The notes under the pieces were generated by a model that saw nothing but the letters and a program-made list of their open reading frames with translations, made no database searches and was not told the DNA's origin. Below, in pieces: positions 1 through 11,175 of a stretch of 64,000 nt of DNA. The DNA lies in contig NC_092580.1 of the NCBI RefSeq assembly GCF_037975245.1, positions 1,833,501-1,897,500 of the forward strand, given 5' to 3'. Source of the DNA: Apostichopus japonicus. Taxonomy: Eukaryota > Echinodermata > Holothuroidea > Aspidochirotida > Stichopodidae. Each line of letters starts with the position of its first letter. Position 1 is the first letter of the stretch. The position numbers and the translations under genes were made by a program.

Positions 1-2222
1 TCAGTCTTTCTAAGTTTTCAAGACCAAAAATAACATCTTACCTCCAGTAATATCATCTTTCCTATTACATTTTTTTTTTATATATCTGCCCGCAATAAGT
101 TATTAGTAAGATCCTTCTTTTTCAGTGAACAATCTGGGTTTTTTGAAGATGTTTATAGCTCTTTCGATAACATCGCATTCGACTGTCACTTAAAACAGGT
201 AGTTATTTTAAATCAGGAACATGTACAGTATAAGCTCTGCAATTTGTTTTTTTGCCAATTTCTTTGCATTAAAGTGAAGAAGTGTGGAGGTAATGGTAGT
301 ATAATACATAAATTACCGGAAATTACCAGAGGGAATGTCGTGACTATTCACAACACATCGGATATTTATACTCATTACTTTCTTCTGAGAGTCCCTCCAA
401 GGGATACTTATGTGAAGCTTTCAACTCTAGCGCATTAAAATATTCATATATATATATCCAAGTTAACTTACATGCTGTATAATGTTGTAATCAACAGAAA
501 ATGATTGCACATGACTACAATACCAGGGGGCAACTATAGCTTTATCTCTGAATATTGCTGTTTTCAAATTATCATTTCGAATAGGAAAGTGTAGTAGCTA
601 CCAATGGTTAATATACAGCCTACGATGCCTTTTTTTTCATTTACGATAGAGAACTTACAAAAGAGAACATTACCAATAATACCCAGTGAACATTTCTTTT
701 TAATAGGGACTGTACTGATAATGATGAGGTATAGGTAGTTACAGTGAAGACTGCCTTGCTTGCTCAGTTTATGTTACCATGTAAATTACTGTTAGTAAAG
801 AAGTTGTTATAAGTTAGAATATTATGCAAAATTATGAATATTCAAAAAATAAAAAATGCTATAAAGTTTGTTACGTATTTCAAATTTTGTAGCCATTAGA
901 ACAAATCTGGCAATGTTTTGCTACTGTGTAATCTCTATAGGAAGGATTCACTATTTGATTAACAAGTGCCATTCATTTATGGCACTTCTTCTGAAGTAAT
1001 TGGAAGTGTTGACAACATATAACACAATAGCTGTGTAGTTTATTTTACTATATGGTCTGATCTTATTTGTGGTGGTGGGGGCAGGGCAGGGCACTGGGGA
1101 GGAACTATACACTTAAGTGGCAAAACATAGTTTTATTAATGTGTGGTATAAAGATACTATTATCTGTAAAACCCCAGGTTTTCTTCCAATTTTGACAAGT
1201 GTTGAAAAACAGGGAATATATAATTGATATTGTGGTTGCGGTGTCTGATTTTAGAAGTTTCAAAATGGAACCTGATTCCTCCTTGAATTTGAAGTCAGAA
1301 AGAATTGAAATCTTCTATGAGCTGAATAGATTAATCTGACTCAATAAAAGACACCATAATGTATTGCAGTTCTCATGCAGTCCAACCCCAATAGTTTTAG
1401 ACCAAGCTAGTTGTTGCTTCTTATTGCTTTCATTCCAATACAGTTGTTCTCTTTATAGGCTGGGTTTATAGGCTGAGGTTGTGCACCTCAACATTGATAA
1501 ATTTGCTTGATGCATACCTGAAGAATCAAAGCTACAGTGTGAAATGTTTCTTCACAGGTAATGAGTGCGGTATTGAAGAACTTAAGCATGCTTAGACTCT
1601 GGATGTGTGACCTGATGAAGTCACTTTGGCTTTGAGTACAATATTTCTGTATGTTGCCTTGTTGTATGATTCTAACCGTTATCGTAATTACGGACTTTGC
1701 GTTCCGCGTTATTGTCATTGCGGACGTTGCAATCCCCGGTCCTGCTCATAATTTTGCAACCTGGTTGACTCCATAGTCTTCCCTTTCATGAAACAAAAGA
1801 AGAAACAAAAGAAATTTCAGACTTTGAAAAGGACATTATTCTATGATGATCAAGGGAAATGAAAAAGGTGTTTTGTTCATCCTCTCCCCCAATGTAGGGA
1901 ATGCAAATCTCACCTTCAGTTTGCGACCAAATTCCTTCCCTGTTTAGCTACTTTGATAGCAAATATTGCTAGTCCAGAAATTTTTGAGATGCTATACATA
2001 CAACCTATTATCGCAGTAAGGCTTAAATGTACACAGGTATATTATTATACATATATACATATTAAGCATTTCGTTTCCATGAACAATAGAATGCATTTCC
2101 CTTACATATTCCCTATGGATACTTGCGAGTAGTAGGATGTACTAAATATTGATTAGGGGCAGCCAGTTAGGATTTAATTCCATGCTAATATCACTCTAGA
2201 TATACTGTTCTCCAATATCATG
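1..2222. other. AT-rich non-coding DNA
   Basis: I see no gene, RNA gene or recognisable element here. Open frames are short (76 codons or fewer) and match no protein motif I know. The stretch contains ordinary homopolymer runs and short AT microsatellites. It could be an intron of the EGF gene further right or intergenic DNA; the sequence does not decide. Confidence 0.6.
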
Positions 2223-2321
2223 CTTTGAAGCATTTGTAGTGACAGTATGAACAGTTCCAAACCTGTAACCGATAGCAACATGATATTGACTGCTCATACT
2301 GTCAGTACAAGTGCTTTGAAG
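2223..2321. mobile_element. Very short hAT-like inverted-repeat element (MITE), foldable as a hairpin
   Basis: Positions 2230-2255 and 2289-2314 form a 26-bp inverted repeat with two mismatches and one G-U pair, around a 33-nt spacer. The repeat is bracketed by a perfect 8-bp direct repeat, CTTTGAAG, at 2223-2230 and 2314-2321. The piece between them (2231-2313, 83 bp) begins CA and ends TG. An 8-bp duplication with CA...TG ends is the signature of hAT transposons, so this looks like a minimal non-autonomous hAT copy. The same RNA would fold into a hairpin of pre-microRNA size, which is the main alternative. No transposase is present. Confidence 0.5.
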
Positions 2322-2399
2322 GTTGACGTGAATTATAGTTTATTTACAAAACAATTGTCTCAAACTGGTGGACTGTCATGTAATTGATGAGAATAGTCA

Positions 2400-2658
2400 T
2401 GTATAGTAGTTGAGTGCATGCACTCCTGAATATTCATGTATAGTAGTTGTGTGCATGCACTGCTGAATATTCATATATAGTAGTTGTGTGCGTGCACTGC
2501 TGAATATTCCGGTATAGTAGTTGCATGCATGCATTCCTGAATATTCATGTATAGTAGTTGTGTGCATGCACTCCTGAATATTCATGTATAGTAGTTGCGT
2601 GCATGCACTCCTGAATATTCATGTATATTAGTTGTGTGCATGCACTCCTGAATATTCG
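2400..2658. repeat. 37-bp minisatellite, seven copies
   Basis: Seven head-to-tail units of 37 bp, each built on TAGTAGTTGTGTGCATGCAC followed by a CCTGAATATTCAT-like half. Units differ at a few positions (for example CTCCTG or CTGCTG). Most units carry the 10-bp palindrome GTGCATGCAC. The 62-codon minus-strand open frame across it is only a consequence of the repeat. Confidence 0.9.
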
Positions 2659-5600
2659 TGAGTAATTCTGAAGTCCTTTCAGAATGCTGCAGTTGGTATA
2701 GTTGTCATTAGTTTCTTTGTTTATCGTGTCAAGAAAGGAAACTTAATTATTTAATTTTTCCGACTCCACGTTCAAGTACTAAATCAATTAAATTTTGAAT
2801 ACTTGACATCTTTGAATCTGAAAAACAATCTAAAAATTCATTAGAGAAGCCAAAGAAATCAAAAACATCTTATGTATGCATGTACCACCTTGGGACTTCA
2901 AAGAAGAGATACGATCATTTCTGGCAGTTATGCTACTAGCAGTTGCATTCTCTAATCATTTCAAACTTTCAAGGTAACAGGCAAAGTGCATGTAGCTAAG
3001 AACTGTACTGTAATAATCTTGTCCTGGGAAACCTCACTGCCAGGGAGGTGTCAATTCCTTTGATTTCCGACTGAATAAGTCTTAGACAAGGTGCAGAGGA
3101 CATTGGATCCACGCTTCATTAACGTCGCTGTGAAAGACAATTAAAGTTTGAGCAAGGATAGGTAGATGATGGTTTATCTACTTGTAAAAACTACCATAAA
3201 CAATTCCTGTTTATAAGTGATGGTCTGTGGGTAATGAGGTGATTCATTCAGGGCTGGTTTTGTTGTGTAATTATGTCCAGAATATTTAATATGAGATGCA
3301 TCACTAGGGAACAAATTTATTTGCTTTGAAAGGTTTTTAGAGTTTTAAAGTGGTTGGGTCTTGGAGTATTTTATAATCCAGGATTTCACACTGTCAGCAT
3401 TTAAAGCGGCTGTTGTTGCAGGTTGGTTTAAGTGTACAGTTTATAATGACGAACCCATGCAGGTAAATGCTTTCCTTATTTGCGTTTAGTTAAAAAGAAT
3501 GTTGATGATTGTGGAACAAACTGGGGGGCTAGTTTGACAGATCGATATGCAAACGTTTCATGGCAATAGCAGCATTGTTACAGAAGAACTTGATATTCAG
3601 CTGCTGGTCCGTATCTGACCTCACACTAATTGTTGCTTAAAGATAAATATTGCAAAATGAGTCTTTGTATGACACACATTATTGGTTTGTTGAGAATGTA
3701 AGGAGTATTTGACATAGAAGTGTAGAATAACTACTCGTTAAGAAGTAAATCATTCTTTGACATTAATTAGCTCATAAGTAGTGAAGACGGAAAAAATTCA
3801 CATTTTAGCATGAATGTTTGTCACAGACAGCACTTTTTTTGTGGCATGAGTTTGCGAAGAATCAGGTTAATTAATGCTTATAAATGTGTCATTTGGCATC
3901 TCATTATGTATCAATAGCATACCACAGATTGGCTTGCCGCGCTGCGATATTTCCTCTCGCCAAATGACTGTGCCATCTCATGTTCCATAGATAACAATAC
4001 ATATTTACAAAGTAAACTGCGAGTGTATTCATGGAATGAGTTTTAAAGGGTTATTGTTTACAATATATATCATTTCATTTGATACTGTCCCTGTACAGAC
4101 CAGTTTCCTCACTTACCTCTTGTTTACAGTATATATCCTGTTTCTTGGTACTGCCCCTGTGCAGACCAGTTTGAATATTTAATTCCTCATGTATTTGTGT
4201 ATTTTTAAACATAGACAAAGATAATTTCCAGCATATTTGCATGATGCTGATGCCATAAATTTCACCCCAGGCAAATTATGCAACAGTAAACTTTTGCAGC
4301 CACAAAACCAAGGTTTTAAGGCTTAATTCCTGGACGTCACACTGACAGGAATAATATGTCAGAGGGTATGTGCCTATAATTTAACAATTTTTGTTGTTTT
4401 CTCCCTGAAGGCCTTTGTTATGCCCTTAGTGGCAAAAAAACGGCCTGAAGTCCCAGTGGCCTCATTGTGTTATGTTATGTAATTATAAGGCTTTACTCCC
4501 TTGTATTTTGAAACTTTTGCATTAATAGAAAAAAATGGAAATACGTCTCAAGGGCAGCGGTGGCCCCTACCCTTTGAAAAATATTTGTAAGATGGAGGTT
4601 GCTTTCTAAGACTTTATTGTGAAACAATTTATAGGCCTAACAAGAAGTTTTTACTGTTTAGGTTGTACCACACATACATGTCATATATTTGTATACTGTA
4701 CAATATGATTGTTTTGTAATATTTCTGTCTGCCAGTGGGGGAGGGGCTGCAGGTCCCTGCCATACCTCCCCTCCCCCTCCCCCAAGAGGTATAAGTTGTT
4801 GCACCCCTGTTAAGAAGTGAACAGTATTCCTGACTATGTAACAATATGCTACGAAGACAGCAGGTTTAGTTATTTCATCGATGTAAGTGTCGTTTATCCA
4901 GTTCAGTTCAAGCATTTACATCCACCATCCTGGTATAGCTGAAAACATTGTTTACATCCTGTAGTTGAAAACGTTTAAATCCTGTCAACCTGATCACACT
5001 GAAGATATTGTGTGATGGTTAGGGTTATTATATTAAGCTTCTGTTGTATATAGTATCACATACAATTTCACCGCTTTGCCCATATATGTGCAAGTGAAAA
5101 ATCAAGTAACAAGTTTATCATATTTTCAAATATATGACTTTGTAATTTGTTTTCCTTTCAAACATTTTAAAATCCAATTAGCTGGACTCTTTTTCTGCTG
5201 AACTATTCAAAGCAGAAGATCAGCTCAGTATGGACTGAATTCTTGATTCGAGATGAGGAGGGCACAGTCAAATGACACTCCTTGCCGTAGTGTTGTTAAC
5301 ACAGTGTAGGAAGAGACTGTATAGGCCACCGAGAGTATGCCTTGATCATTTTATGTTTCCATAGTTACAGATGTGCTAAGAATATTTAACCAACTACGGT
5401 TAAAAACAAGACTGCAGCACTGCAGCAGTTCATAGACTATTTTATTCATGGATTTGGGGCTGCAACTTTGTAAAGTTACGAACAAAGGTACTCTATTCTC
5501 GGAGGCAAGTTAGGCAACTTTTTCATATAACAGAATATGCTGTATCCAGCATCTGTCATGTGACCGCCGTCAGTCATCTCTTAAAACTGTGCGAGAAAAG

Positions 5601-5814
5601 TCTCAAAAATCTCTTTTTAATAGATTATATCTCAGTCCTCATTCAACAAAATCGACTGGGTACGTATTATGAATAAATCAGTTGAATCCGTCAGCTTTCC
5701 AACTGTGTAACTGTTTTTTTTGGTTAAAGCTAGTATTTGGTAGGTTAGGACAGAATTTTCTGGAGAAAAGATAAAAATCCAGGAGCGAGCCAACGCAGAT
5801 TGTTGCAAAAACAT
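2659..5814. other. Non-coding DNA, no gene seen
   Basis: No supported coding region. A local tandem duplication at 4055-4178 is listed separately. The two overlapping minus-strand frames near 4629-4915 run through a G/C-rich low-complexity tract and look like chance frames. Confidence 0.55.
4055..4178. repeat. 66-bp tandem duplication, two diverged copies
   Basis: A unit starting TGTTTACAATATATATC at 4055 recurs as TGTTTACAGTATATATCC at 4121. Both copies continue to a shared CTGT(A/G)CAGACCAGTTT segment, so the period is 66 bp. The copies are clearly diverged. Confidence 0.75.
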
Positions 5815-6152
5815 TGAAGACTCACCCCAAACCGCCTGCTGCCCTCTGAAGAAAGTTAACTTTCCGTTGCTTGCAAGTGATGTTTTTTGCTTGTCGCTAC
5901 AAAATGCAGACAGTAATGAAACGTGATACCTTGTTATCTTTTATCTGGACCTGAGATGTCCATCGCTGCATTTGCACACTGTGCTGTGGGTATTGACTGC
6001 ATCCTGTATGCTTTGACTGTACACTAGTGCCTAATTACTGATGGTAGCCAGCTGTGTGTGTATTTTCTGGGACCGATGGTGGTTTCTAACACTCTGTTAC
6101 ACCTCATTGGAAACTAGGTCAGATTACCGGCATCAGACGTTTCTCTGTGCAC
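5815..6152 (-). mobile_element. Dispersed MITE-like repeat, copy A
   Basis: This stretch is the reverse complement of the repeat at 34192-34428. Shared blocks include the GAAGACTC end, an AGTTAACTTTC segment, a GACCTGAGATGTCCATC segment and an ATTACCGGCAT segment next to a CGTTTCT run. Copy A is about 100 bp longer in the middle (roughly 6020-6120). It keeps one clear terminal motif (TGAAGACTCAC at 5815); the other end is degraded. No coding sequence. Two copies 28 kb apart in opposite orientation indicate a transposed repeat. Confidence 0.7.
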
Positions 6153-8914
6153 AATTAACTGTAACTTCTCTTCTGTGTAAACGTACATATAGGAATGGGG
6201 TGAAAGTGAATCAGTTAGAGTGATTTATTAGCTAATTATCCGAGATTAAATGCATTCTGATTGGAACAAGGACGTTTAAAATACTTTGACTGTTACTTCA
6301 TCACTACAAACATAAAACTCCCACTACTCAAGCTAATGAATTACATAGTTACTGCATTTTTATATCGAAGGACAACAAAAATCACTTACTTTAGCAGTTT
6401 TGCTGTGCCCTGAGTACTCTGATTTGCATTTATATTGCAGACAATTTTACAACTTTCTGGAAAACATAACTTGAAAACAAATGTAACAATATTCCCACAC
6501 CAGTTTTCATTGGGTTCATTTAAACCCTTTTTTTTTGCAGCGTGCAGGCCCCTTTAATCACCTTCCCTGACATTTGGTGTTAAATTTGAAATAAACAGGA
6601 AGCGCATATAAATCAGCAAACAGATATTTATGTGTCTGTTGGTGTTTTTGACTGTATGGATTATATTAACTTCAAACAAAATGAAATCAGTTTTAATACA
6701 GGTAGCTAATGCAGCTACCTGGCCATGGTTGGTGATTTATTACACCATGTGATGGTCAATATAATTTGTGATGTATTCAAGATGTAGCCCATATCAAAGA
6801 AAGCTTGTTTGTTATAAACACATTTTACCGTTGTTTTTCGCATTTGTCATCACTAGCAATTGCTCGTTAACCTTAGTTAATATCGTAAAGATAATAAGTT
6901 TAATAATATCCTGGTGACGGCTATAACTGATGAGATCATTTAAATGCTTGAAGGTGAAATCAAGGCTCAGACTGAAGATTCAAGTCCAATAATGGCCACC
7001 GGATTATTGATTGAATATTAGGAAATGGAATTTGAAGTTTTAAGGTGTTGAAATATATATAGTGTCATTACTGAAGCAGTGTTATATAGTGTACGTTATG
7101 TCAGAAAATTCTTTCAGTTTAATTCCAAATTTTGGTAAAATTGAAGGTTATCCAATTGAAATTAGCAAATAATTTTACATAGACCTTTGATCTCTCTGTT
7201 GTGCATGTGTTTTGTGTCTGTGCTATCTATGTTTCTGTGTTGTTTTTTTTTCATTTATACTGTCTAAATATTTCACTCTTTCAAGGGCATATTTACCAGT
7301 GCTATTGTTCAAGAATCTTTCTTAATCTTCTTCCTTGACTTTTTGACCTATAATGGCACAGAAAGGGTTCTTTGTTGCGGAGGGGGGGGGGGGGGGTGGG
7401 AGGGGAGGTTGGGGCTAGCTGCAGAACATTTCCCATATATGGCCTGTGAAGAGCGCTGATCACAATATTGCACTAAATGAGTATGTAGGCCCTTACTTAA
7501 GGTGTTAGTCTTAAGCACCCAAAGGCCTATACTCTGCAGATTGCTCCATGTACATAGGGGGGATGTTTATTTTCTCTTGCCCTTTGCTCAAACCAATGCT
7601 TTTCTCTAGCTATAGCTCTCTTACAAATTAATTTGAAAACCCTTGGTATAGAGAAAACAATTACAGTACTCTTAAACGTTCTGGCCAGTGATATAAATTT
7701 GTGAATGGTTTATTTACCAAATGAACACCCACAGAGCTCCCAGATTTGAAAAAGAAAGGTAAAACATTCAAACACATATATCTGTGGGTATTCTTGATCA
7801 TTATATTTGCATTCATTGAGGACCACGATGTTTAATATACCATAGAAACAGTGTAACAGATCATATTCAGGGTTTTGCCATGGCAATATGTTACTTTAAA
7901 GGAGCTAATTACACATCTTCCCCGTTTTTTTCCCCCTATTGAGCTCTTGACTCACATCCGCTGTAATTACATCAAGTTTTGAATTCTTCTCCCACTCACA
8001 AGATAAAAAATTTAAATGCCAAATTTAGTTTTCCACATGATGAGCTTTGAGATATTAAATTTGCATGAGTTATAAAAGATCATTTTACCTTATTTGGGTA
8101 CAGCTCGTCTTCCTCTGCCTCATTTCACATTTTTGCAGACGATTAAACGGATGGTGTCATAATTTATTGGAGCATGTCAAATGATTGCAGCATCCTCTTG
8201 TGATTTTAAGAGATCCAGATTCCAGAATGCTTCCTAAAGAATTTAGAAAGTGGACACACAGCACAAAAAAAATGATTCTTCCTGTCTCTGCTGGAGCAAC
8301 ACCCACATAATTATGCAGTTTCAAGTTTGTACAATTCAGAAGTAAAACCAGTACTGCTTCCTGGGTATAACTTGTTTAATAACGAGAAGATTGGCAGTAG
8401 CAGCACCAATTTCATTTGCATTTTTGCACTGAATTTTGTTACTGCGGTGTGATCCACAGCAATCAACCATTAGAAGAAAAATGAGGGGCTTGAAAATTAG
8501 CATTGGTTCCTCTAGTGGACATACTTTATTCTGGGAACAATGACATTATGCAATTGCCTTCAAAAGGTTGCTAATAAAAAAGATAGAGCAATTACATTAA
8601 ATTTGAGGGACACAATAAAATTTCAGTGGTGTTATAAAAACTCTTCACTTTAATACCAAGCAGGCATGCAGTTGATATCTTAGTGATAAACAAATTTGGG
8701 GTTAATACTGCATGGCTTTGTCAAAATGATACATATTTTTATAGTTAATACATCTCTTCTCAAAATGCAGCGTAATAAGGTTAGGCCAAGAATTAAGTTT
8801 CACAAAAATTCTCTAAAATATTGCAAAGAATATCATATGGTAGTGTAAATTATATAACATTTGTGACATGAATTTGAAATTGGCCCAGCCTATTCTTGTA
8901 AGTAGCTTACATTG
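6153..8914. other. Non-coding DNA with a poly-G tract
   Basis: No gene seen. A run of 15 G residues followed by TGGGAGGGGAGG at 7382-7413 is a low-complexity tract able to form G-quadruplexes. An imperfect palindrome built on TAGGCC...GGCCTA with CTTAAG half-sites lies at about 7482-7526. The rest is ordinary AT-rich sequence. Confidence 0.55.
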
Positions 8915-9310
8915 CTATTGCATGGCGGTATGAATTGTTAACGGTAAAGAGGAAAGATGTATGAGCATTACTATTTGTCCATGTGGAGTCCTGAACTATG
9001 AAACGTTAAGTAGGGAAAATGACTTACCAGAGCATTGACTATAGTGTTCAATTGCATAGTACCAATTGTTAGTACTGATCAGTAGGCAAATATGAGCAAC
9101 ATTCCATTCAGCACTGGTGTGTAATTTTATTGTATAAATGGTTAACAGTGAGGAGGGAAGAATGAGCAACACCAATTTCTATTGTGTATTATTATAAAAC
9201 AAGTAAGGATTCAAGTTTGAGCAACACTGTTGACTATATCGTGCAATTTCTGTAGTATGAATTTTTAATAGGCTACCAATAATCAGGCAAATGTGGGCAA
9301 CGCCATTAAT
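8915..9310. repeat. Degenerate tandem repeat built on an ATGAGCAAC motif
   Basis: Four to five strongly diverged units share a GAGCAAC-type segment, a GTGCAATTTxTGTAGTATGAA-like segment and a GTTAACAGTGAGGAGG-like segment. The ends are uncertain and the period is irregular (about 60-100 bp). This is an old decayed local array; no coding potential. Confidence 0.45.
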
Positions 9311-10929
9311 TAGTATATTATTCGTTTTTTTTTTCATTCTTCTCTTTTCCTTTGGCTACATTTTATTGAAGCCATCACATTTTTGTTATCTTTTTCCCAT
9401 TTTGTGTGTTTTCTGACTGATACAGTATATATAGATTTCTTCTTTTAAATTGGACTTTTAAACAAACTTTGTCACTTAATGCACATGATTTAGGATGATT
9501 TCTCCATAAGTCTGATTTTATGCTGCATGCATGTCACACTATAGAATCTGTCGCTAAGGCCTTGATACTATAATGGCATGGCCACCATTAAAACATGTTA
9601 CTGATACTTTACAGAATAAATGTATGACTCATTGTCATAGTACATGTACTGAAATCACACCATCAGTTGGGATTCAAATATATATATAAACAATGCATGA
9701 TCCATTATTAAAAGGGAAAAGGGGATTGTATACACATTAACGTGGATAACATAAATATGATAGGAATTACGTTATGTCTGTAAACAGTAGACTCGAGTTC
9801 CGTTTGATTTAATAGTCTGATTATAAATATACAAAAAGCATTCATTAAAACAATGTGATTGGATCTTATTTATAATAAATTAGAAATGTGAGTCTACTGA
9901 AAGGCAAAGGCTGCTTTATTAGAACTTGTGACCCTGAGAATAAGGGTAAAAAAGTATCCTCTTTTTGATGAATTTTGTGAGGCTACATTCAAGGGAGGCT
10001 TGAAAAGGCATGTTAGCTGTTTTCTGTTAGCATGGGTCATGATGATTGAGCTCATTTTTCAATGATAGATTTAGTCTGTGGCAGTTTGCGATGATCCACT
10101 TAAAGGAAAGTGTTGTACCTAATGGAGATTTGGTTTGAAACAACTGTTTTGAAACAAATGGAGATTTGGTTTGAAGGTTTGAAACAACAAAAGTTTGCAA
10201 ATCTTTTAAATTACTCACAATTTTTACAACTGTTAGTCAATGTTTTAGGGCCTCTCCCATGTCTTTTAAGTATTTATTTAAGTCTGCTGTTATTGTCATG
10301 ACAGGCCTCGGAGTAGATCAGGTTTCCTCTAATTATTAGTGAAGTCCAGTAATTCATCTTCTTTTGTCCAGTGGTCCGGAGATCTCTGATATTCCTTCTG
10401 TATTGGGTTCATCCAATTAGTAAAGGAATACATATCTGTATCAAATTAAATCAACAACCATCTCTATCTAGTCAATAACCTCTAGGCAGTTTCAAAACAA
10501 CAACTTTGATCGTGATAGTTAGTCTTCTAGCCGTACCTCCTATCCGTCTATATTTACTGTGATAAAGTCACCTTATGAGAGACTGGGCCCATTCTACGGC
10601 CTTCCAACAAATCTCAGTTGTGTCATTTCTAGTAAATCCCTAATAAAGGAAACTGCAATTGCAGATCTGTATAAACATCCCTGTGCGGAGTTAATTGTAA
10701 CCATAGAGGTACAATATCTGTGGGCGAATCATCTTGAAACTGGCAGTAGCCTAAGATTGAACTATAGCTGTAGATGAAACTTCACATTGCTCAGCAGTTT
10801 ATACCTCAACTTTTCTAATAAAAACTATGGTAGTTGTAGATAAAGGAGCAGATAGAAAGACAGATATGTAATGTTTGTTCCTTTATAGTCCTGCAAAGTG
10901 TCAAAGTCACACCAGGAAGGATAAAATTA
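9311..10929. other. Non-coding DNA, no gene seen
   Basis: No supported gene. A short duplication at about 10120-10190 repeats AATGGAGATTTGGTTTGAA with a following GTTTGAAACAA. The overlapping short open frames on both strands there are a by-product. Confidence 0.55.
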
Positions 10930-11112
10930 TGCCAATAATATAGTAATAAGAGGAAGAAGAATAAGAATAATAACAATAGTAGTAATAGTAATATAAATAA
11001 TAATAATAGTATAAGTAGTAGTAGTAGTAATAATAATAATAATAATGGTAATAATAATAGTAATCGTAATAATAATAATAGTAGTAGTAGTAATGATAAT
11101 AATAATAATACA
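10930..11112. repeat. Compound AAT/AGT trinucleotide microsatellite
   Basis: About 180 bp of AAT units interrupted by AGT and occasional variants. It is followed directly (11113-11175) by ACATTTAAACAGCGCTAAAT and then ACGATCCAAAGTGCTTT. From memory, I associate that kind of sequence with microsatellite-linked dispersed repeats in marine animals, but I cannot confirm it. The Tyr-, Ile- and Thr-rich minus-strand frames are artefacts of the repeat. Confidence 0.85.
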
Positions 11113-11175
11113 TTTAAACAGCGCTAAATACAACTTTGGAAGAGCAACGATCCAAAGTGCTTTTACAAAAGCAGT

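Noticed and set aside
2400-2658. Possible CRISPR-like array
   Set aside because: The units are contiguous 37-bp repeats with no variable spacers, and this is animal DNA.
10907-11133. Tyr-rich and Ile/Thr-rich minus-strand frames
   Set aside because: Direct translations of the AAT/AGT microsatellite.
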